The notes under the pieces were generated by a model. It saw only the letters and a list, made by a program, of their open reading frames with translations, was not told the origin of the DNA and searched no databases. A program made the position numbers and the translations under genes. DNA of 19,740 nt from Symbiodinium natans (Eukaryota; Sar; Dinophyceae; Suessiales; Symbiodiniaceae). The stretch's first letter is position 1. Each line of letters starts with the position of its first letter. Location of the stretch: positions 1 through 19,740 of the forward strand of contig CAJNDS010001416.1 of the NCBI GenBank assembly GCA_905221605.1, given 5' to 3'. Positions 7,483-15,019 of the stretch are shown here, piece after piece.

Positions 7483-9675
7483 TCAGGCTTCATCTCTTTG
7501 GCGATCACGTCGCGGTCTCCACATCAGCGGCCTTCCATGCTTTCCCTTTCCTTTCACAGGATCACCCGCAGATGCATCACTTGCACCGTCACCCGTCTCA
7601 ACGCCCATGTTTGCCCGGTTGGTTGATGTCGTCTCAGTGCCTCTGAATTCCGGGTTGAGCGCTTCGCTCATCGCTGACTCGTCTTCTGTTTCGGGACCAG
7701 TGACGTGGCCACCTCTTTGTGCCCGAGTTCTCTCTAGCAGAGAGCCCTTTCCTCTTCCTCTATCCACCATCTTCGTCCCTTCCGCAAACCTGGGTACAGT
7801 TGGCATCCATCCGTATCTGCCTCCTCGATCATCGGCTCTATCCCTATCCCGCCCTTTTCCCCATCCGCGTGATGAGCTTCTCACCGAACTATCATCACTC
7901 ATGGCGTACTTCGGCCACCTGATGATATCCCTTCTCTCCCTATCCAGAGGTGATCGGGTCCTCGCTTTGGGCTCAGCACCATCGGCTCTCGCCCCACCTC
8001 TCTCTTTCAGTTGGATTGGACTCGAACTTTCTGCCCTGGTCAGTGGCTCTTGTCTCTTCCCCGTCTCGTCCCTAAGCTCCACATCGACGGTTCTCGTACC
8101 TTTCGATTCTATCCTTCTTGGCCACCCCTTCTCGTTCAGCTCCACTAGGCTTACCCCGGCAATTGGATATGCCGTGCCCGCATTAGCCGCACGCGCCTCC
8201 GGCTGCGCCTCGTCACGAGAATGTCCGGCTACTCCCATCGAAGCCCAGTTCATCATCATTCCTCCCATCGGTACTGAGCACCAGTATACCTCATTCACCG
8301 GCCCTGTCTCCGATCTCTCCCTTCGTAGCCCTAGGTTCCGAATAGCAGATCCAGCAGCATGGCTATATCCATGAAGCTTGTTCTTCTTCCCCTTAATCTC
8401 TCCCCATGTCGCGTTGAATGGTATCCCTTCGGTGTCAAACTTCATGTGCTTCGCCATGGGTTGAGTGGGATCTCGCTTTGTTTCTGCAACTATCCTCTCC
8501 ATGATCTCCAGACAACCATTTGCAGTCTGCACCATCATGTCCCTCGTGCTTTTCGCCCAAGCGTTGTTCCCCCATAACGGCGAGTTAAAACCTGCGGCCA
8601 TAGCTATCAGCAGCTGATAACTCATAAACTGTCCTCCTCTCCTCAGACACCCTGCATGCATGGAGAAGAACCTCTGCCTCGCTGTCACTACAGCGCGTGC
8701 CGCAACCGTCTCAAGGGCTTGCTGGAAATCTGACGCATCCACTATTCCCGAGTGATCTGTGCCACTCTGCTTGTACTCGAAGTTCAGAATCTTCCCGAAT
8801 GATGTTGCCAGCTCTCTATCCAACATCATCGCATGAATCGCCGCCTCTTCCATAGCGAACCTGTATACCCCCGGTCGTGACGCTGCGATCTCGTACTCAG
8901 GCCACAATCCAGCCCTAAAACCTAAGTACCAGTCTTCTGCGGGGTTCAAGCTCGCCAGTATCCCTGCCACCACGTCCCGTTCTATCATGTCTATCCTTTC
9001 GGCCACCATTCTGAACGGGATTTTAATCCCTGCGCGGTCGAGGGCTTCCTGTAGCTTGGTCTTCCACACCGTCTTTCTTCCCATAGTCGCGTTTCTATCC
9101 GTGATTTCCCACAAATTCATCCCCATCAGGTAGTCCGGGTAGGATGGCATAGGCTTGCAACACATCGGGCAGATCACTATCCCTTTCGCCATTCTACAGT
9201 GGCATGCCAGGCAATGCACGCACTCCTCCGTCATTTCCGACATTATCCATCTCACTCTATCCCGGTATTCATCTGTCCCCAATGTCTTTGATAGTCTATC
9301 CCTGTTCACTTGTGAGTCTCCTCTTTCATCGGCTAACATGTCCAGCTCGCAATCACGCATGTACAGAGCCGTGTATGTGTCCTCGAACCAAACTGCTTTC
9401 CAACATGCCATTGGTACGGGCCCGAGGAGCATGAAGCGCCCACTTCTTGTTACCACCACGTCGCCTCCGATTAGTGTGAACATCCTCATGTCTATCGCTA
9501 TTCCGATTCTCCTACCTCGCACAGCCGCCAATCTAAGCGAGTCGTATAGCCATTCTGGCATCCCTCCTTGTGGAAATTCTAGCCCATGTATGCTGCTCAC
9601 GTCCGATGGCTCAACAGAGTACTTCGTCCAGTGTGCCTTGAGCGTCATCTGCGACCCTCGCAAAGGATTCCTCAT
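7483..9675 (-). CDS. ORF4: unknown 730-aa protein with Cys cluster and basic Arg/Gly-rich tail
   Basis: The start is the ATG at 9675 and the stop is TGA. The frame is the same as ORF3: upstream of this ATG are only five sense codons (WHRDD) and then the ORF3 TGA, so it may be reached by reinitiation or stop readthrough. Residues about 40-110 form a hydrophobic/aromatic segment. A cluster of seven cysteines and one histidine follows at C152, C155, C158, H159, C160, C169, C172 and C173 (ECVHCLACHC, then CPMCC), with zinc-ribbon-like spacing. Residues about 205-400 are helix-rich. From about 485 to 730 the chain is low-complexity and basic, with GKGRDRDRADDRGGR- and DRGRGKG-type stretches that suggest nucleic-acid binding. 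No enzyme motif is recognised. The size and intact frame argue for a functional gene or a very recent insertion. Confidence 0.85.
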   Translation of the reverse strand: MRNPLRGSQMTLKAHWTKYSVEPSDVSSIHGLEFPQGGMPEWLYDSLRLAAVRGRRIGIAIDMRMFTLIGGDVVVTRSGRFMLLGPVPMACWKAVWFEDTYTALYMRDCELDMLADERGDSQVNRDRLSKTLGTDEYRDRVRWIMSEMTEECVHCLACHCRMAKGIVICPMCCKPMPSYPDYLMGMNLWEITDRNATMGRKTVWKTKLQEALDRAGIKIPFRMVAERIDMIERDVVAGILASLNPAEDWYLGFRAGLWPEYEIAASRPGVYRFAMEEAAIHAMMLDRELATSFGKILNFEYKQSGTDHSGIVDASDFQQALETVAARAVVTARQRFFSMHAGCLRRGGQFMSYQLLIAMAAGFNSPLWGNNAWAKSTRDMMVQTANGCLEIMERIVAETKRDPTQPMAKHMKFDTEGIPFNATWGEIKGKKNKLHGYSHAAGSAIRNLGLRRERSETGPVNEVYWCSVPMGGMMMNWASMGVAGHSRDEAQPEARAANAGTAYPIAGVSLVELNEKGWPRRIESKGTRTVDVELRDETGKRQEPLTRAESSSPIQLKERGGARADGAEPKARTRSPLDRERRDIIRWPKYAMSDDSSVRSSSRGWGKGRDRDRADDRGGRYGWMPTVPRFAEGTKMVDRGRGKGSLLERTRAQRGGHVTGPETEDESAMSEALNPEFRGTETTSTNRANMGVETGDGASDASAGDPVKGKGKHGRPLMWRPRRDRQRDEA

Positions 9676-9693
9676 GTCGTCCCGATGCCATCA
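9673..9693 (-). promoter_or_regulatory. In-frame TGA junction between ORF3 and ORF4 (readthrough or reinitiation candidate)
   Basis: Read on the minus strand, ORF3 ends GTC-ATA-GTG-GAA, then TGA (9693-9691), then TGG CAT CGG GAC GAC, then the ORF4 ATG (9675-9673), all in one frame. If the TGA were decoded as an amino acid, a protein of about 2486 residues would result. Stop-and-restart across 15 nt is also possible. No downstream CUA readthrough context or obvious stem was identified by eye. Confidence 0.5.
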
Positions 9694-12600
9694 TTCCACT
9701 ATCACTCCGCTATGCCCTGCCTCTGGCCAAACTATCCCGTCCTTCGCGTATTCTTGCCACTGCGCGTCACCCACCACCATGTATCCGGTGCAAGGAAGAT
9801 CAGCCGGGCGCAGCCTGAACCACAGAGATTCCCGCTCTTCTTTCTGTCCCTCCACTCTGTCTCCAGCCCAACTCTTCAGCATCGCCACGTTCCTCGGCAT
9901 CCTCATTCCACTTGTGGGTCTCACTGCCAATGGGATGCCCACCTTCAGCTCCTTGGTCTTCGGACATCTATACATTTTGCTGGTGATTTCTATCCCGTAA
10001 AACTGTGACAAGTAAGCGATTCTGTACTCGTCGCCTCTCCTGAGCCTATACAAAGATCTCTCGTCGACTTCTTTTCTGATCCTAGACCAGGCTATCCCTC
10101 CTCCGTGGTGTTGTTCCGCCCACAGCGCATACTCTATCCCGTTTCCTCTATCGATCGCTGATCCATCTAGCATCGCCTCCTGCGTGCTTCTTCTCATATT
10201 CCTCCTGTCGCCCCTTTGTACCGGGTACGCATCTCCTCCCCACGCTGCCAATTCCGCCACTGTTCTTGCCATCTCAATGTACACATTCGCAGGGTACGGC
10301 TTTTCTATCTCGGTCACTTCTCCTTTGATTCCTAGCTCATTCAGCGTGGCACCTGTCCATGTCGTTACCGAGTCATTAGATACTCCCGTCGCCGTAACTA
10401 GCTCCTCTGGCTTTCCCTTTTCTATCCCCATTACCATCCTCGTCTCATCTGCGAGCTGCGAGACTATCCTCTCAAGTACCATCTTGTACTTCTCTAGATT
10501 CTCCACCCTTGTTGTCTGCTCCACTATCGGCAATAGCACCACCTCCTCGTCACTATTCCTCATCATCTCGTTTCCGTCTGCATCGCGATTGCCCGTAGGA
10601 ATCAACGTCAGCTCCCACCTTCCATGAGCCGGATCCCCCTTCACGGTGTTAGACGTCTGCAACATGACCTTCTTGTTGATTTCCCCCATTACTGCCGCAT
10701 TCCTTCGTTGTATCTCTCGGAAACTCCTACTCATTCGGCTCATTCCGGGTTTGTCCTCGATGTCCCTCTTGTCTGCTTTGGCTCTCCTTATCAGGTCCTC
10801 TTGGAATCTCCACTCTGCCTCCTCGTCACCCTTGATCTTCTCGACTTGTTCTCGTTTGATTCCGGCCGAGTCCATAATTCCTTTTAAACTCTTCGACGCT
10901 GCCATTCCGTATCCCCGCTCCTCCGTACTGCTGGTGTCACGGCCCACCTCAAAGTTTTCTTTCACCTTGTATATTCGGGCGCCCTTAACCGGGTTGTCAA
11001 GCTCCACCATGGCCGCACGGCCTCCCAACGAATACTGCTCTATCGGACCTCCAAAATTCCTCGCGCTCTCGGGAACCGCACTCTCATAGTTCGTCGTTCC
11101 GGCACTAGTCTTCGGGTCGACGGTGTTCATACTATCATCAGCTGCAGCATGCTCGTCATCCATCTTGTCGGGCTCCTGACTATCCTTGGTCGGATCCGGA
11201 TCTGTCTTCACGTCCGGCGTTGTCGCTCCTTTCTGGCTATCCTTCTCCGCTCCCTTGTCTTCGGTGTCCTTCTCCTTCTCGGTTTTCGGGAGCTGATCCT
11301 CAAGCTGCCTAATTCTATCCATCGCTTTCTTCATAGCCGCTTCGCTTTCCTGCGCACGACGTCGGCTCTCCTTAAGCTCGTCTTCCATGGTTTGGTAACC
11401 TCTGAGGCGCTCTTCGGCCTGTTCCAACTTGTCCCTCGCATCCTTCAGCGCGGCCTCTCTCTCCTCTATCTTTTGCAGGCTATCCCTAAGCTCACTCTCC
11501 TTGTCCTGGTACTTCTTGAGGTTCTCCTCGGCCTGCTTCCGCATTGTTTCTCTCTCTTTCTCTTCGTCATCCCTGAGTTTGGCAGTTTCCTGGAGCGTCT
11601 TCTTTAACTCCGAGAACTCTTGTCCCTGCTCTTGCCCAGCCTGCTTTGTGGCCTTGTATTCCTTCTTTAGCTCCTCCAGCTCGGACTCCAACTCTTTCAC
11701 TCTTCTATCACCGGCAATCTTGCCCTCTTCGCTCGTGCCTTCACTACTGGTGGCTCCACTTCCGCTCGGCGCTGTCTTCTCCATTCTATCCCGGAGCGCC
11801 CTGAATTCGTCTCTCATCTCGTTGATGGCTCCGATTCTCATCAGCTCCTCTCTCCTTTCCCTCAAAAGTACCTCGACTTCTGCGACTAGCTTCGCGTTGT
11901 TCTCCGCCGCCCTCTCGAGCTCTCCGACCCTTCGTGCTAGTCGATCACGTTCATGAACGGCTACAGCGAGCTCCTCCTTCAGCTTGTGGTTTTCATTCTC
12001 AGCGTGCATACTTTCTATTCCCTTGTATCCAACATTGGTCCGTCCACCCCCTCGGGGCTCAACCTTCATATCTTCGAGCTGCCTGCTGAGGTCCTCTATC
12101 TTTGTTTTGTCTTCTATCGCCCGCGCCCGCACCTCTGCCGCTATCCCTGCTTTGTCCATTCTCTCCTCTGCCATTCGGCCTATCACCCATTTGCACTTCT
12201 CAACCTCAGACACCTTGTCGGCCAGTTTTGCTATCATCCTGGCGACCACCTCCTCCCTCGGCATACCTCGCAGATCTCCCCTCCTCATTACTAGGATATC
12301 CCTTTCGCCCAGCTGTACTTCTGCCTCCTTGATATTCTTCCACTCTTCATCTGAGTAGTATTTCCTCCGCTCGTAGTCTTCGTCAAACTCCTCGCACAGC
12401 GGGTCATCCTCGTCCTCGTCTATCAATCCCACCATGACCAGTCTTACCGCAACGTTCGTCAGTCTAAACTTCAGTTGTTTGATCCTGTCCTCCGCTTCCT
12501 GGAGCCTCTCTCTGTCGGTCATGTTCTCCTTTCCCTTTTGTGTGCTGATCAGCGTTCCGTCTATGATTTTCGTCACCACACTCTCCATCGATGCTCTCAT

Positions 12601-14943
12601 TCTATCGGCCTGTATCATGAAAGGCCTGTGGGTGGGCTCCGCCTCAATGTCGCCGGTCAGAAACCTATCGGCCCTCAACTCGCCTGGCACGTCTCTGCCA
12701 TGTTCCACTCTATCGGATCTGATGTTTGCGGTCGGAGCACGATGAGCAGTTATCGGGTTCGCCGCCACCAATGACATGTTCAGCATCACGGCCTTGGAGT
12801 CGTCTGGATCCTGTCGTATGACGGCGGTGTTGTACTTCCTCTCATGCCCCGTCATCGCTCTTTCTCGCATTCTATCCCATCCCATTCGTCTATCCTGTTC
12901 ATCCATCTCCACAGCCGCCCTCTCTTGTCTATCTCTATATTCCGCCAGTGTCAGTCCCTCCCACGTTTCGGGCATCTCTGTGAGGATCAGAGCAGACGCC
13001 ATCGACCTCATTACATCCCTGACATTCGTCGCCATCATTTCTGGCCTTTCCAGAGGGTGCATCGGCTCCTTCATTGATGCATCAGCAACTATCGTCCCCA
13101 GAGGTCGCGAGCCAAGTCCGTAGAATTCCGCCGCCTCTCTCATGGCCGCATAGAAATCCCTCAACTTCGTTAGCGTTGCTAATCCGTACATCATATGTGG
13201 GTGGACCATGGGCATCTGGTTGGCACTACGCACAACTCCGTCCAACAGTACCTGCACTGCGTGCAGCTCAGCCATCAACCTATCCCTCCGTTCGAACTGT
13301 GGCACCCAGTTCTTGAATATCGCCGACGCACACAACTTCGACGCTCTATCCGTAAGTGTCACTCTCAGCGAATCCACCATTAGTGCGTTCACGAGCTCGT
13401 GGGCTGGAAAGTACTGCGTTCTCCCTCGTGCCGCCTCCTCAGTATACAGGTTCGGATGGTAATCTCCCTCAGCCATGTCCCTTTCTACCATAGCCCTGAT
13501 GGCCGCCTTCTTGGTCTGTGTGAGATAATCAATGGGGTTAAACACGGTCGCGCCTATTCCTTCACCTTCGTCCCGCGTCCACGTCACCCATGATGTGTTT
13601 CTAATCACAGCTCCATCCGCCGAGTGTATCATCCAACTCTGTCCCGCCTCGGCCGCCTCGACTACAGCCTCCCATGTTGATCTACGCCTGACTATCCGAT
13701 AGTTCATCTTGTAATGAGGAATCATGATTTTCTCCTTCATCTCCTCCGGCTTGATCACCTCCTGCCAGTTTCTGCCCCTCTTCTTTACACCCCCTGCCTC
13801 TTCGTCCTCCGGCTCGTTACATTCTTCGGCAAGGGTGAAATCTATCAGCTGTAGATATGCGTACAGTCGCCGTTCTATCCTTGACGGGTTCGCGCCCTTG
13901 TCCCTGATCCCTCCTAGGAGGATCCTTTGCATGGTACATCGTGCCCAAAGCGGAAGCTTCTTGATTTCTTCTCTCCTCCTATCCGGTTTCCACCTCTGGA
14001 TGTCCTCCGGCCGGTATTTCAACTCAAGCTGTTCTTGATACTGTTTCCGGACCTCCTCCCCCAGCTTCATATTCATGATGTTCGCGAATTCCGGCCGCCT
14101 TCCTTGGTGCTGTTCTATCCTTTTCTTGATCTCTGCCGCTACCGTCCCAGCTCCGGCGCTGTTCAAACCTGCCATCAGGTCTTCTATCGTAACATCCTTC
14201 AGCACCTTGTACATCAAGTCCTCCAAGTTGAAAATGGAGAAATTCACTCCCCTTATCAACAGCCGGTCGCTCACCTCAGGGCCCAGGCGCTGCGTAACCT
14301 CCCTTACCCTTTGTGCTCGAAGTTCTCTATCCAGTTCCATCGGCCCCAGATTGCTCGCTCTGCGTTCTATCGCTATTTCCGTAGCCCTCCTCCACTGTTC
14401 CCTCCTCACGTCAGGGTTCGCTCTCCAGAAACCCATTCCCTCAACCCTGTAATCTCTGGCAATCGCTTGAATCTCCTCACGCCAATTTGGTGACTCCCTC
14501 AAACTCGCGGCTGCCATTCTCAATCTTCTCCTAGCATCGGGTTCCACGCTATCCTCCATCAGCTCAGGTGCCTGTGGTCTTTCTAGACATCTATCCAGAT
14601 TCCATTCCGGAAGAACTCCGCTTTCGTCAGTGGCGATCTTTCCCAACGTCATAATAACATCCATGAAGTCCAGTTTCGCCTCCGGTTTGTCCACGACCAC
14701 TATTCCTGCGGCGACCATGAGCTCGTGTGGCTCGAAAAGGTCTATCTCTTCCCATGGCATCCCCTCCGCTGCTAGTCTCTCGGTCAGCCGTGCAACTATC
14801 CTCCTTGGATCGTATTCAGGTAGATATGAATTCTGCACGATCGCCGCCAACACCACCGATGGTGGCCTGCCCTTTACCAAGGTACTATACTTTCCCACTT
14901 GTCCCAGCTCCTTCTCGCAGACCGGGCGGAAATGCTTCGCCAT
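9691..14943 (-). CDS. ORF3: unknown 1750-aa protein with central coiled coil
   Basis: The start is the ATG at 14943; a TAG lies three codons upstream in frame, so this is the first possible start, and the stop is TGA. The N-terminal part (1-800) is helix-rich, with many Arg, Glu, Met and Trp and no motif I recognise. Residues 841-865 are strongly acidic (DEDEDDP, EEFDEDYE). From about 895 to 1220 the sequence is Glu/Lys/Arg/Leu-rich with clear heptad character in two or three blocks (about 895-960, 978-1055 and 1080-1220), indicating a long coiled coil for self-association. An acidic, disordered Lys/Asp/Pro-rich linker spans about 1220-1290, and a globular-looking C-terminal part spans about 1290-1750. 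No polymerase GDD or YxDD, helicase Walker A or protease motif was found. The size and coiled coil suggest a structural or scaffold protein, which is inference. Confidence 0.88.
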   Translation of the reverse strand: MAKHFRPVCEKELGQVGKYSTLVKGRPPSVVLAAIVQNSYLPEYDPRRIVARLTERLAAEGMPWEEIDLFEPHELMVAAGIVVVDKPEAKLDFMDVIMTLGKIATDESGVLPEWNLDRCLERPQAPELMEDSVEPDARRRLRMAAASLRESPNWREEIQAIARDYRVEGMGFWRANPDVRREQWRRATEIAIERRASNLGPMELDRELRAQRVREVTQRLGPEVSDRLLIRGVNFSIFNLEDLMYKVLKDVTIEDLMAGLNSAGAGTVAAEIKKRIEQHQGRRPEFANIMNMKLGEEVRKQYQEQLELKYRPEDIQRWKPDRRREEIKKLPLWARCTMQRILLGGIRDKGANPSRIERRLYAYLQLIDFTLAEECNEPEDEEAGGVKKRGRNWQEVIKPEEMKEKIMIPHYKMNYRIVRRRSTWEAVVEAAEAGQSWMIHSADGAVIRNTSWVTWTRDEGEGIGATVFNPIDYLTQTKKAAIRAMVERDMAEGDYHPNLYTEEAARGRTQYFPAHELVNALMVDSLRVTLTDRASKLCASAIFKNWVPQFERRDRLMAELHAVQVLLDGVVRSANQMPMVHPHMMYGLATLTKLRDFYAAMREAAEFYGLGSRPLGTIVADASMKEPMHPLERPEMMATNVRDVMRSMASALILTEMPETWEGLTLAEYRDRQERAAVEMDEQDRRMGWDRMRERAMTGHERKYNTAVIRQDPDDSKAVMLNMSLVAANPITAHRAPTANIRSDRVEHGRDVPGELRADRFLTGDIEAEPTHRPFMIQADRMRASMESVVTKIIDGTLISTQKGKENMTDRERLQEAEDRIKQLKFRLTNVAVRLVMVGLIDEDEDDPLCEEFDEDYERRKYYSDEEWKNIKEAEVQLGERDILVMRRGDLRGMPREEVVARMIAKLADKVSEVEKCKWVIGRMAEERMDKAGIAAEVRARAIEDKTKIEDLSRQLEDMKVEPRGGGRTNVGYKGIESMHAENENHKLKEELAVAVHERDRLARRVGELERAAENNAKLVAEVEVLLRERREELMRIGAINEMRDEFRALRDRMEKTAPSGSGATSSEGTSEEGKIAGDRRVKELESELEELKKEYKATKQAGQEQGQEFSELKKTLQETAKLRDDEEKERETMRKQAEENLKKYQDKESELRDSLQKIEEREAALKDARDKLEQAEERLRGYQTMEDELKESRRRAQESEAAMKKAMDRIRQLEDQLPKTEKEKDTEDKGAEKDSQKGATTPDVKTDPDPTKDSQEPDKMDDEHAAADDSMNTVDPKTSAGTTNYESAVPESARNFGGPIEQYSLGGRAAMVELDNPVKGARIYKVKENFEVGRDTSSTEERGYGMAASKSLKGIMDSAGIKREQVEKIKGDEEAEWRFQEDLIRRAKADKRDIEDKPGMSRMSRSFREIQRRNAAVMGEINKKVMLQTSNTVKGDPAHGRWELTLIPTGNRDADGNEMMRNSDEEVVLLPIVEQTTRVENLEKYKMVLERIVSQLADETRMVMGIEKGKPEELVTATGVSNDSVTTWTGATLNELGIKGEVTEIEKPYPANVYIEMARTVAELAAWGGDAYPVQRGDRRNMRRSTQEAMLDGSAIDRGNGIEYALWAEQHHGGGIAWSRIRKEVDERSLYRLRRGDEYRIAYLSQFYGIEITSKMYRCPKTKELKVGIPLAVRPTSGMRMPRNVAMLKSWAGDRVEGQKEERESLWFRLRPADLPCTGYMVVGDAQWQEYAKDGIVWPEAGHSGVIVE

Positions 14944-15019
14944 TGCTATCTACCCCCGTATATCCCAACCACCAAGCAAAGCACGCATGACAATGGTATC
15001 CCCAGCATATCCTTCTAAG
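14944..15019 (-). other. 76-nt intergenic gap between ORF2 and ORF3
   Basis: This is the longest gap in the series. The ORF2 frame stays open for many codons after its TGA, running through this gap into the ORF3 start in a different frame. The minus-strand sequence has AGGATATGC and GGGATATAC, which resemble the GGATAG motif but lack the final G. No promoter, splice pair or ribosome-binding site is evident. Confidence 0.5.

Noticed and set aside
7448-8374. 308-codon plus-strand open frame
   Set aside because: It is antisense to the ORF4 C-terminal coding region, has Ser/Pro/Leu-biased low complexity, and crosses the ORF4 stop without any domain.
9155-10000. 281-codon plus-strand open frame
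   Set aside because: It is antisense to the ORF3/ORF4 junction with biased Ser/Pro/His composition. The minus-strand frames are far longer and protein-like.
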